From: Clostridia bacterium
Lineage (GTDB): Bacteria > Bacillota > Clostridia > Oscillospirales > Acutalibacteraceae
Assembly (NCBI GenBank): GCA_017461625.1
Contig: JAFTXJ010000009.1
Coordinates: forward strand, 124,001 to 188,000
Direction: 5' to 3'
DNA length: 64,000 bases
Shown here: piece by piece, positions 19,191 through 26,249 of the stretch
Numbering within the stretch: the stretch's first letter is position 1
Layout of the letters: every line of letters begins with the position of its first letter
Made by a program: the position numbers and the translations under genes
The notes under the pieces: generated by a model
What the model was told of the DNA's origin: nothing
The model's input: the letters and a program-made list of their open reading frames with translations, nothing else
Database searches by the model: none

Positions 19191-19541
19191 TCAGATTTTT
19201 TCTTCCCAATCTGCCTGTTTGAAACCAACAAGAACAAAATCTTTGCTTACAAGAATCGGGCGTTTCACGAGCATTCCATCGGTTGAGAGAAGGTTTAGCT
19301 GCTCCTCCTCACTCATAGTAGGGATTTTATTTTTCAAATCCATTGATTTATATAAAAGTCCGCTTGTATTAAAGAATTTTTTAAGAGGCTGTCCGCTTAT
19401 TTGATGCCATTCTTTCAACTCAGCAGAAGTTGGATTTTCCTCTTTTACATCACGAAGTTCGTATGGAATATTATTTTCATCAAGCCACTTCTTAGCCTTT
19501 TGGCAAGTTGTGCATTTGGGATAACATATAAATTTAATCAT
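19191..19541 (-). CDS. ArsC/Spx-family thioredoxin-fold protein
   Basis: 116 aa from the ATG at 19541; an in-frame GTG four codons earlier falls in the GAGGTGAG ribosome site. CTTCQKAKKWL gives the CxxC redox pair near the N-terminus. LVKRPILV is the conserved RP(I/V)L segment of the ArsC/Spx/YffB fold. It may be an Spx-like redox regulator or an arsenate reductase-like protein; no arsenic genes are near. It has its own promoter and terminator. Confidence 0.82.
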   Translation of the reverse strand: MIKFICYPKCTTCQKAKKWLDENNIPYELRDVKEENPTSAELKEWHQISGQPLKKFFNTSGLLYKSMDLKNKIPTMSEEEQLNLLSTDGMLVKRPILVSKDFVLVGFKQADWEEKI

Positions 19542-19562
19542 AAAAAATCTCACCTCGTTTTT

Positions 19563-19591
19563 ATTATACCTGAAAATTCTTTGTCAGTAAA
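19563..19591 (-). promoter_or_regulatory. Sigma-A promoter of the ArsC/Spx gene
   Basis: Minus strand TTTACT (19591-19586), 17-bp spacer, TATAAT (19568-19563), 22 nt before the start codon at 19541. Confidence 0.65.
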
Positions 19592-19615
19592 TAGCTGAGG
19601 TGAAATATTTATTGC

Positions 19616-19753
19616 TTATGCCTTTGCTTTTTTCAGAAATGAAATTGCAACACAAACAGTAGACAGTAACGCTACTGCTGTGGCTAAAGTGCTGAGAATA
19701 TTAAACACTTTGGAGACAGAAATTGCTGTTTTTATAACTCTTAGTTCATCCAT
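19616..19753 (-). CDS. Small single-span membrane protein downstream of spoVAD
   Basis: 45 codons: an N-terminal MDELRVIKTAI stretch, one hydrophobic segment of about 22 residues (roughly 17-38), and a basic FLKKAKA tail. I start at the ATG at 19753 because GGAGG lies 8 nt upstream, inside the last codons of spoVAD; the two genes overlap by 8 nt. It belongs to no family I recognise. Its position suggests it is co-transcribed with spoVAD when that gene is intact. As the DNA stands it is cut off from the spoVA promoter by the inserted element. Confidence 0.55.
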   Translation of the reverse strand: MDELRVIKTAISVSKVFNILSTLATAVALLSTVCVAISFLKKAKA

Positions 19754-20150
19754 TGTCATTACCTCCCGTCAGAAAAAGTGCGTGAGCAACTCCGGGAATA
19801 GTTTCACCAAGAAGGGTTGTGGTTTGAGAAAGCAAGGCACCGGTTGCAACAAAGAGAACTTTTTTGAGTATTCCGTTTTCGATCTCTTTCAATATTTTTG
19901 AACAAAGCACAACGGCACTGCAACCGCACCCGGAGCCACCTGAATTTACATCTTGCTCATCAAGGTTGTATATCATAAGCCCACAATCATTATGCACAGA
20001 CGAAATATCGATATTATACTCTTTTTGCAACAGCTCTTTCAAAAGTCGCGAGCCAACCGCACCTAAATCTCCTGTTAAAATCAAATCATAGTCAGTCGGA
20101 CTCGTGCCCGTCCCGTGTAAAAACCTCGCTATGGTGTCGCAGGCAGCAGG
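19746..20150 (-). CDS. spoVAD: SpoVAD, C-terminal part (gene interrupted by element)
   Basis: The last 133 codons of spoVAD, beginning AACDTIARFLHGTGTSPTDY and ending at the TGA at 19746-19748. It contains YDLILTGDLGAVG and the GGSGCGCSAVV block of the SpoVAD thiolase-like fold. The upstream 206 codons are at 33783-34400. The open frame reaches 20162 only through a TTG inside element DNA, with no ribosome binding site, so this part is probably not translated alone. SpoVAD binds dipicolinic acid and is needed for its uptake into the spore. Joining at the CC dinucleotide restores 339 aa, the usual length. Confidence 0.93.
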   Translation of the reverse strand, partial: PAACDTIARFLHGTGTSPTDYDLILTGDLGAVGSRLLKELLQKEYNIDISSVHNDCGLMIYNLDEQDVNSGGSGCGCSAVVLCSKILKEIENGILKKVLFVATGALLSQTTTLLGETIPGVAHALFLTGGNDNG

Positions 20151-20173
20151 GGTAAATGTCAAGAGAAAACCAT
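20142..20173. other. attL: left junction of the element
   Basis: Host spoVAD sequence ends and element sequence begins at the GG dinucleotide 20149-20150 (CC on the coding strand). The element-side half-site 20152-20173 is an inverted, 17-of-22-matching copy of 33761-33782 at the other end. That is the arm symmetry expected of a serine-recombinase attP. The coding frame is intact up to this point and changes here. Confidence 0.85.
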
Positions 20174-20201
20174 AAAATTTTTCAAAATCTCAAAACCCTT
20201 G

Positions 20202-20212
20202 ATTTTACTGGG
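20202..20212. repeat. Subterminal inverted repeat, left copy
   Basis: ATTTTACTGGG at 20202-20212 is the exact reverse complement of CCCAGTAAAAT at 33684-33694 near the other end. The two copies are about 52 and 90 bp inside the att cores. Possibly a binding site for an accessory factor. Confidence 0.5.
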
Positions 20213-20320
20213 TTTTCTGCACTTCAATTATGGGTGCAGCTATGGGGTGGTTGCAATGAAGGGAAGACTATAATGGGTATTTTATAGACAGATTCAGCGA
20301 AAGTGTTGCAAAACCAAAAA

Positions 20321-20346
20321 GAGAGGCTGTCATCAGACAACCTCTT
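20321..20346 (-). terminator. Terminator after the 160-aa hypothetical gene
   Basis: An 11-bp stem with one mismatch (20321-20331 with 20336-20346), followed on the minus strand by UUUUUGG. It ends the leftmost gene of the element. Confidence 0.65.
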
Positions 20347-20351
20347 AAATG

Positions 20352-20834
20352 TCACCACTTTTTATCTTTACAAAGATTATTCCAACAATAAATCACCTTT
20401 CTTGTTGGTATTTTTAATTGACATTCATAATGATAAGGCTTTTTATCAAACCAAAGCCAACATTCAAACAGCAACTCATTATAAGATTTATATTGATAAA
20501 TAAATTCCAATCTGTAGTTTTTTTCGTTTATAAGACTAATCAATTTATCTAAAGGTAATTCTTCTCTTAAAGTCTTACCGAAAATACTATTCCGATAAAT
20601 ATAAATCGATATATCTTCTGGACTTAAATCTTCTAAATGAAAATCAACTCTTGACTTGTCTGTTCTTACAGTTTCCTCAACATCACTACACTCATGTTCG
20701 GGTATTATCCAAAACCCGTTATCAAAACAAAAAGAGAGCACATTATCATTAAAGTATATTTTGTTTGCATAACAATCGTGAAGAGAAATATAAGAATCAT
20801 CATTATCACAATGTAAATACTTTTCAAACTTCAT
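20352..20834 (-). CDS. Hypothetical protein of the element
   Basis: 160 aa, acidic and aromatic, no membrane segment and no signal peptide. AGGAGA lies 8 nt before the ATG. It contains HDCYANKIYF near the start and a run of tryptophans and cysteines toward the end (ECWLWFDKK, CWNNLC). The shape is like small immunity-type proteins, but I recognise no family. It stands alone, with terminators on both sides, next to attL. Confidence 0.65.
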   Translation of the reverse strand: MKFEKYLHCDNDDSYISLHDCYANKIYFNDNVLSFCFDNGFWIIPEHECSDVEETVRTDKSRVDFHLEDLSPEDISIYIYRNSIFGKTLREELPLDKLISLINEKNYRLEFIYQYKSYNELLFECWLWFDKKPYHYECQLKIPTRKVIYCWNNLCKDKKW

Positions 20835-21023
20835 GATACAACTCTCCTGAAATTAATGTTTTAACTTTTTATTTTAACATGTGAATAAATAATTGTCAAC
20901 AGTGATTGTCTTGTCATAAGAACTTTTACTCCTATAAGTTGAAAAACTTATGGGATTTCAGAAGTTTTTACCTCTATACCGATAAAACTTTGATTTTTTA
21001 CATAGTTTTTCGACTTTTCATAG

Positions 21024-21059
21024 AGAACAGCGTGCAGATTTTACTCCGCACGCTGTTCT
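21024..21059. terminator. Terminator after the HTH partner gene
   Basis: A perfect 12-bp stem (21024-21035 with 21048-21059), GC-rich in its middle. The U run is poor on the minus strand and better on the plus strand. It ends the kinase/HTH operon or insulates it. Confidence 0.6.
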
Positions 21060-21842
21060 TTATTGAAACTTCTTTATTCTTCTGTAAAATGTTGATACGC
21101 TTATATTGAGCAAGCTTGTTGCTTCTTCAAGTGTAATCTTCTTACTTTCATACTTGCGCCATACTTCGTAAAGCTTTGTGTCATCAACACTGATTGCCTT
21201 TCTGCCCTGATACTTACCCTCGCTCTTTGCCTTGCTTATACCGTCGCTCTGAAGCTTTCTTAAACGCTCGGATTCTCGTCTGAATAAGCGGTAAAGCAAA
21301 TCATAGCAGGTCTTACGGTTGCTGTCATTAATTATAAAGCCGTCATATTCAATATTGAAGCCTGCACAGATTCCGTCAAGCAGCTTCTTCTGAACATCAT
21401 AAGACCTTTTTAACTTTGATATTTCACTGTCAAGATTAACTGTATCAGAAAAGCTTTGCAAATATAGCTTTCTTACATATAATCGGTCACCGATATACTT
21501 TGTGTCCGTTCTGATTAACCATTCAAGCTGATTAAGGTAGTGCATATCGCAATCTTCAAGCAGTTTCCAAAGCTCCTGTCTGTTAGAAGCCGGTGCTCTT
21601 TCCGAAATGAAGGTAGGAACAGCATTCTTTCGTATGTATTCCTCCTTCCTCAGATCTAAATCTATGCCGGGAATACCCTGAAACAGAGAAGTATCTAAAA
21701 GGTCAATAACAGAATAATTCGGTCTGAATCTGTATTCAAACTCTTCGTTCTTCCATATCTTATATTCAATTTCCGACACTACATACTCTATACCCAGGTC
21801 ATCTTTAAGGCATATAAGAGCATCAACCTCGTAACAGTTCAT
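21060..21842 (-). CDS. HTH protein partnered with the HipA/CtkA-like kinase
   Basis: 260 aa, unusual for an antitoxin-type partner. The C-terminal 60 residues (about 198-260) resemble the DNA-binding end of a resolvase: ISKAKSEGKYQGRKAIS, then a helix-turn-helix ending ISVSTFYRRIKKF. The N-terminal 195 residues have no recombinase catalytic motif and match nothing I know. The start lies 4 bp after the kinase stop, with AGAGGTG inside the end of the kinase gene, so expression is coupled. It may bind the palindromic operator upstream of the kinase. Confidence 0.72.
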   Translation of the reverse strand: MNCYEVDALICLKDDLGIEYVVSEIEYKIWKNEEFEYRFRPNYSVIDLLDTSLFQGIPGIDLDLRKEEYIRKNAVPTFISERAPASNRQELWKLLEDCDMHYLNQLEWLIRTDTKYIGDRLYVRKLYLQSFSDTVNLDSEISKLKRSYDVQKKLLDGICAGFNIEYDGFIINDSNRKTCYDLLYRLFRRESERLRKLQSDGISKAKSEGKYQGRKAISVDDTKLYEVWRKYESKKITLEEATSLLNISVSTFYRRIKKFQ

Positions 21843-21846
21843 TTTT

Positions 21847-22701
21847 TCACCTCTTAATCAGATTTTCAAAAGATGCTTCGATGATTTTTTCAAATCTGTT
21901 TTTTATCATATGCTTGTAAAATTCTTTTTGTAAGTCAGTAATAAACATAACATCATTATCGATAAATTCATCTATTTTTTCTATGGAAATACGCTTATAT
22001 ACATTTACCAATGCTTTGTTACACTCTTCAAATTCAAGGCTGTGAATAACATCATAATATGAGCTTTTTCTGCCTTTTAGTTTGATTTGTGATGTTGGAA
22101 ATGTAAATATTCGTTTGTCGGTTTCTTCCTGTGAATCCATAATCTCTTTCATTTCATCTTCATCGGTCATTGCAGGAAATAATGATGAGCCATTATCAAA
22201 AATAGGAGCAAGGGTGTATTTGTTGTCCTTCTTCAAAAAGCCCCAGTTGGCACCGTGTCGGTCAAAGTTACCGAGAAGAGCATCTACAATAAATAATTGC
22301 CAGAAGACTGCAATGGTTTCATCAACATTTGTAAGCTTTGAATTATCACGGAGCATTTTCATAATATCCGTATAAGAATACTGATATCTTTCCTTATCCT
22401 GGTCTAAAGTGCTCTCACCTACATCATTGAAAGGAACGAACTGATAACCGTCTTCTATAAAGTTTTTACAGGCAACAACCTGTTCCCCCTTATATGTGCC
22501 GAGATAAGTTTCCTGTACCTTAAAACCGAGAAGCTCAAAAATGTGAGAACCGATATACTCTGATATATGATTATTCCTTTTGCCGAACTCCGTTCGCTTC
22601 TGAAATTTAATCATATATTCACTGCCGCTGATAATCAGCCCTATTTTCTTTTCGCTTCCGCCAAAATATGTATTACTCACTTCGTAGTTTGAAAAATCCA
22701 T
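21847..22701 (-). CDS. HipA/CtkA-like protein kinase
   Basis: 284 aa. The catalytic loop is DALLGNFDRHGANWGF (D147, N152) and the metal-binding loop is PIFDNGSSLFPAM (D169), as in the HipA_C and CtkA serine/threonine kinases. The N-terminal lobe has GLIISGSEYMIKFQKR with the nucleotide lysine. HipA phosphorylates glutamyl-tRNA synthetase in Escherichia coli; the target here is unknown. AAGGAG lies 8 nt upstream of the ATG. With the HTH gene it forms a two-gene toxin-antitoxin-like unit carried by the element. Confidence 0.82.
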   Translation of the reverse strand: MDFSNYEVSNTYFGGSEKKIGLIISGSEYMIKFQKRTEFGKRNNHISEYIGSHIFELLGFKVQETYLGTYKGEQVVACKNFIEDGYQFVPFNDVGESTLDQDKERYQYSYTDIMKMLRDNSKLTNVDETIAVFWQLFIVDALLGNFDRHGANWGFLKKDNKYTLAPIFDNGSSLFPAMTDEDEMKEIMDSQEETDKRIFTFPTSQIKLKGRKSSYYDVIHSLEFEECNKALVNVYKRISIEKIDEFIDNDVMFITDLQKEFYKHMIKNRFEKIIEASFENLIKR

Positions 22702-22722
22702 TTTAACAACTCCTTGTTTTAC

Positions 22723-22751
22723 AGTATAAATTAGAATTTTGATTTTGTCAA
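22723..22751 (-). promoter_or_regulatory. Promoter of the kinase/HTH operon
   Basis: Minus strand TTGACA (22751-22746), 17-bp spacer, TATACT (22728-22723). The -35 overlaps one arm of the inverted repeat at 22748-22760, so a protein bound there would block RNA polymerase. Confidence 0.8.
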
Positions 22752-22813
22752 TAGGGTATATTGTTACATTTTGATAAATATTATTATCACAAATATCAAA
22801 TATACCCTATTGA
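22748..22813. promoter_or_regulatory. Paired palindromic operator upstream of the kinase operon
   Basis: TCAATAGGGTATA at 22748-22760 and its exact reverse complement at 22801-22813, with 40 bp between them. One arm covers the operon -35; the other lies 5 bp past the recombinase stop. The layout suits autorepression by looping or cooperative binding, as in HipB-type modules. Confidence 0.65.
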
Positions 22814-22818
22814 TAATA

Positions 22819-24513
22819 TTACGCAGACTTTTTATCTGCCTCTTCAACGATTTCCTTATTCATTTCAATATAGTTAATAACATTTTCATAAGCATCGTTA
22901 AACTTGAATTTAATAGTGATGTTGCCGCCCTCATGAACGAGAATTTCATCAATCAGCTCAACAACCATTGGTCTGTTGAGTGCTTCAATATTGCCGTACT
23001 GCTTAAAATGTGAGATAAACTCGTTCTCACTATTCAGACCTTGAGCGTACTCTTCTGCTGTCTTTGTAAGGCTTTTGATTGTGCTGTCAATTGACTCAAT
23101 TTTCTCCGTTAGATTAGCTTTTAACTGCATATATTCCTCTCTCGTGATAACACCCTGCTTCCAGTCGGGGTACAAGTCAAGAGACATTTTTATGCACTTC
23201 TCACGCTCGGCAGATTGAGTTTTAATCATCTTCTGCAGATGGGTTGATTCCTTTTTTCGCTTACTGCTCTGATTGATTATTTCAAGAATTTCATCGAATT
23301 CGATAGCCGTATCAATCATTTTCTGCAAGGTAACAAGCACTGCAGTTTCAAGCTTGTCAATACGGATTGTGTGATTGGTACAGGCGTCCTTGCTCATTTT
23401 CCTTGATGTCATACATCTGTAATAGCGGTAAGTTCCGTAGGAATGAGTGTTAGTTTTCTTATTCATAATACGGTGGCAATCCGCACAGCGAACAAGCCCC
23501 GAAAACAAATCAACCTCTTTTTTTACAGGTGATGAACGGATATTCTTTCTGAAAAGTGACTGTGCTTTATTGAAAGTATCCTTGTCAATAATCGCTTCGT
23601 GGGTATTCTCAACGATAATCCACTCGTCCTTCGGTATGGCTCTGCATTGCTTGATTTTGTAGCTGATTGTCGTGTTTTTGCCCTGCACCATATTTCCGAT
23701 ATACATTTCGTTCTGCAGGATTCTTCGCACGGAACTGTCGTGCCATAAGCCATCGTTACTCTTGCCCATAGGGTGACGGTAGTTAAGCCCTTTCAGCTTT
23801 TTGTGCATTGACGGGTTTGGTATGCCCTCATCATTCAGGACTTTTGCGATACCGATAATACTTTGCCCTGCTATGAATCTTTCAAAAATCATACGGATAA
23901 CAGGTGCAGTTTCTTCGTCAATAATAAGCTGATGATGATCATTAGGGTCTTTTAAATATCCGTAGGTCGGGAAAGAGCCGATAAACTTACCCTGTGCTCT
24001 GTTAACATTGAGAGTACCACGCACATTGACAGAAGTAGTTGCCGCAAGACTTTCATTTATAACATTGGTAACGCCTACGGAAATGCACTGTGTTGCCGCA
24101 TTCATACTGTTTGAGACAGTATCAATTCCGTTGTTAAGAGCGATAAAACGCACCTTTAATCTTACAAAAACATTATCAAGATAATTACCCGCATCGGCAT
24201 AGTTTCGTCCGAAACGGGACAAATCCTTTACAACAACACAGTTTACCGTACCCGCATAAATATCTTCCATCATACGGACAAAGCCGGGACGGTCAAAGTT
24301 AGTACCGCTCCAACCGTCATCCACATAAAAATCGTGAGCCTCAATGTCAGGATGAAGCTTAAGATATTCCTTTAAAATTTCACGCTGTGATGTGATGGAA
24401 TAGCTTTCTGATTTATCGCCGTCCTCTCGGGACAGACGAATATAAAGAGCAGCCTTCCAGGTTTTTAATTCCCTCTGAGGCTGCTCTAAATAATCCTTAT
24501 ATTTTGAATACAT
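22819..24513 (-). CDS. Large serine recombinase
   Basis: 564 aa from the ATG at 24513 (GGAGG 8 nt upstream; a longer frame lacks a site). Resolvase domain about residues 20-165, with catalytic serine S28 in YIRLSRED and DLSRFGRN at 97-104. Recombinase domain about 190-320. A zinc ribbon with C343, C346, C367 and C378 is followed by a coiled coil around 420-490. This is the TnpX/SpoIVCA type that joins attP and attB and, with a directionality factor, excises. It is the only complete integrase in the element, so it should act on the spoVAD att sites. Confidence 0.95.
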   Translation of the reverse strand: MYSKYKDYLEQPQRELKTWKAALYIRLSREDGDKSESYSITSQREILKEYLKLHPDIEAHDFYVDDGWSGTNFDRPGFVRMMEDIYAGTVNCVVVKDLSRFGRNYADAGNYLDNVFVRLKVRFIALNNGIDTVSNSMNAATQCISVGVTNVINESLAATTSVNVRGTLNVNRAQGKFIGSFPTYGYLKDPNDHHQLIIDEETAPVIRMIFERFIAGQSIIGIAKVLNDEGIPNPSMHKKLKGLNYRHPMGKSNDGLWHDSSVRRILQNEMYIGNMVQGKNTTISYKIKQCRAIPKDEWIIVENTHEAIIDKDTFNKAQSLFRKNIRSSPVKKEVDLFSGLVRCADCHRIMNKKTNTHSYGTYRYYRCMTSRKMSKDACTNHTIRIDKLETAVLVTLQKMIDTAIEFDEILEIINQSSKRKKESTHLQKMIKTQSAEREKCIKMSLDLYPDWKQGVITREEYMQLKANLTEKIESIDSTIKSLTKTAEEYAQGLNSENEFISHFKQYGNIEALNRPMVVELIDEILVHEGGNITIKFKFNDAYENVINYIEMNKEIVEEADKKSA

Positions 24514-24549
24514 TAGTATAACCTCCACTTGTTTATCTATATAAACAAA

Positions 24550-24613
24550 GCGGAAGCACCACAAATCTTACAATTGAATTGTAGCATACTTCCGCCTGTA
24601 TTTCAATAATTTT
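24550..24613 (-). promoter_or_regulatory. Promoter and dyad operator of the recombinase gene
   Basis: Minus strand: a TTGAAA -35 near 24608, a 17-bp spacer and TACAAT (24583-24578). The -10 lies within TACAATT-g-AATTGTA (24569-24583), a perfect palindrome, itself flanked by GCGGAAG (24550-24556) and CTTCCGC (24589-24595). The nested symmetry over the -10 points to repression of recombinase transcription. No sigma-E-like or sigma-G-like motif stood out. Confidence 0.6.
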
Positions 24614-24638
24614 ATAAAATTAGCTTATGGTAAATTTT

Positions 24639-24887
24639 TCAGCAGGAACACAGAGCACTGCTCAGAGCCCCCGAAAAATCTTTGCCGCCGCTATATGCTA
24701 CTTTTACGATAACATCTCCGACTTTAAAGAGATAAGGATTTTTTACCTGACCGGTAAAGTTCTCAATTCTCTCCATAACGTTTTTGCTTTTATCTACAGT
24801 AATATCTCTTAAGTCTGTGAGAGTGTTTTTATCGCAAAGAGCTATCTCTGCAGCCTTGCAGAGATCAAGCTGGGATTTTGTGAGCAT
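24639..24887 (-). CDS. Small DUF6870-like element protein
   Basis: 82 aa. The segment KNPYLFKVGDVIVKVAYS followed by a hydrophobic FSGALSSAL helix resembles the DUF6870 proteins common in Firmicutes conjugative and integrative elements; this is from memory. It lies just upstream of the recombinase. Small size and position would suit a recombination directionality factor, but nothing in the sequence proves that. RBS spacing is loose (GAGGA 12 nt from the ATG). Confidence 0.55.
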   Translation of the reverse strand: MLTKSQLDLCKAAEIALCDKNTLTDLRDITVDKSKNVMERIENFTGQVKNPYLFKVGDVIVKVAYSGGKDFSGALSSALCSC

Positions 24888-24997
24888 TAAGTTATCACTT
24901 CCTCTCGTTAATAATTATTGTCATATTTATTGAATTTAATCCAAGATTTACCTTGTTTAAAATTTTATCGTCTTTTATTTTTATTTCTCTGCCTGCG

Positions 24998-25219
24998 TTA
25001 AAGTTCGGTTATTCGTTTCAGCAATGCTTTGTCACCCGGCAGTACAGACTCGAAAAAGTATCTGCAGATAATGTGACTCGGAGTTATGAGCTGAGGACAG
25101 ATGTGAGTTTCTCCGTCATCAAGCAACAGACAGTTTTCTTCATAACAGTTACAGCATCGCGTTTTTATTAGATCTGCAACTTCAGAAAATAACTGCGGGT
25201 TAAGTTTTAATTTTTGCAT
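24998..25219 (-). CDS. Cys-rich VLP-type small protein
   Basis: 73 aa. CCNCYEENCLLLDDGE, then CPQLI and ICRYFFESVLPGD match the Cys_rich_VLP family, including the VLP tripeptide that names it. Four or five conserved cysteines suggest zinc binding. GGAGG lies 8 nt before the ATG. The family is typical of Clostridia integrative elements, next to serine recombinases. Function unknown. Confidence 0.85.
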   Translation of the reverse strand: MQKLKLNPQLFSEVADLIKTRCCNCYEENCLLLDDGETHICPQLITPSHIICRYFFESVLPGDKALLKRITEL

Positions 25220-25259
25220 TAGGTATGCCTCCTTTCTTATAAATTTGGGATATAAAAAT

Positions 25260-25530
25260 ACACCCGTCAGAATCTGACGAGTGCTATGTAAAAATATTTA
25301 AGTCGAAAAATGTGACGCAGTATTTATATGCCGGAATCTGCATTTGTGGAGGCAGTTATTAAATAATAAAGTTAGTAAGTTCCCAAAGTGGGTACTTACT
25401 AGAATTACCTGATGTAGTATTTCCAAGTGATATAAAGTATCACATGGAGAATAAACTGGTAACTGATCAAAACGTTCAGTTAGCAAATGTTTAACGAGTA
25501 TTTTCAAGTGACCACAGTGGTCACTTGAAT
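25260..25530. repeat. Intergenic array of hairpins
   Basis: Within the 479-bp gap 25220-25698 five inverted repeats follow each other: CGTCAGA-a-TCTGACG (about 25265-25279); 25374-25384 with 25390-25400 (one mismatch); 25423-25432 with 25438-25447 (one mismatch); 25460-25466 with 25476-25482; and CAAGTGACCA/TGGTCACTTG at 25505-25514 and 25518-25527 (perfect). None is followed by a U run. I see no open frame of note here. It may be a protein-binding or replication/transfer region. Confidence 0.7.
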
Positions 25531-25626
25531 TTTCAGTATAAATGGTAGTTTATCATTTTAATAATCCACCAAAAATGTATCGCCGTATTCATATTACGGA
25601 ATTTGTGTTTTTGAGTCGTTTTATGC
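25310..25626 (+). repeat. Imperfect direct repeat flanking the hairpins
   Basis: About 50 bp at 25310-25360 recurs in the same orientation at about 25576-25626 with clear divergence. Shared blocks include GTATT, ATAT, CGGAAT and TTTG. The copies enclose most of the hairpin array, so the whole may be a duplicated or composite site. Confidence 0.45.
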
Positions 25627-25629
25627 AGG

Positions 25630-25659
25630 TTGAAATTGTCTTTTAGGGTATGATATAAT
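25630..25659 (+). promoter_or_regulatory. Promoter of the GNAT/pyrophosphatase-like genes
   Basis: TTGAAA (25630-25635), 18-bp spacer, TATAAT (25654-25659) with an extended TG. The ribosome site AAGGAGG precedes the ATG at 25699. Confidence 0.75.
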
Positions 25660-25698
25660 GGTGTCAGATAAATCAGTATTTGTAAGGAGGTTAAACAA

Positions 25699-26178
25699 AT
25701 GATTGAAATTGTAGAATATAAAGATGAATACGCAAAAGACTTGTCTGAAATTATTTTAGACAATATGTATAAAATCAACATTAAAGATCACGGAAAAGAA
25801 GTTATTGATAGAATTTCACAATATTTTACTGAATCAGAGATAAAGAAAAATTTTCCTAATAGAACTAAATGTTTAGTGGCATTAAAAGATAATAAAGTTG
25901 TTGGAACTGCAAGTATAAATAAGTACAGCGAAGATGAAACATGTACAAAATTTATTTTACAGACTGTATTTGTAAAAATGGAAGAACATCATCAAGGGAT
26001 AGGGAAAAAACTAATAAAAAATATTGAGGATATTGCAATAAATATTGGTTGCAAAGAATTAATGATACCCGCTTCAATATATGCTTGCGAGTTTTATCGA
26101 AAAATGGGATTCGATTATTTAGATGGTAAAAAAACACTAAATGAAGATAAAGAATATATCTTAATAAAGGAATATTAG
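25699..26178 (+). CDS. GNAT-family N-acetyltransferase
   Basis: 159 aa. A GNAT core is visible: VALKDNKVVGTASI as strands 2-3, then the acetyl-CoA loop HHQGIGKKLIKNI (the Q/RxxGxG/A motif), and ACEFYRKMGFDYL as the final strand-helix. The substrate cannot be told. It is transcribed away from the hairpin array from its own promoter, followed 72 bp later by a pyrophosphatase-like gene. A cargo gene of the element. Confidence 0.85.
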   Translation: MIEIVEYKDEYAKDLSEIILDNMYKINIKDHGKEVIDRISQYFTESEIKKNFPNRTKCLVALKDNKVVGTASINKYSEDETCTKFILQTVFVKMEEHHQGIGKKLIKNIEDIAINIGCKELMIPASIYACEFYRKMGFDYLDGKKTLNEDKEYILIKEY

Positions 26179-26249
26179 TTTAGGGTTATCCATAAATCCC
26201 GGTTTATATAACAGTTAAACAAAATTAGATTTTATAGAGGATTGATGAG

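Noticed and set aside
19746-20162. Independent gene starting at TTG 20162
   Set aside because: The first five codons come from element DNA with no ribosome site; the rest aligns with the C-terminal part of SpoVAD.
21060-21842. Second serine recombinase
   Set aside because: Only the resolvase-like C-terminal DNA-binding part is present; no catalytic serine or resolvase core.
25260-25530. Hairpin array as a CRISPR
   Set aside because: The arms differ from one hairpin to the next, spacing is irregular, and no cas gene is present.
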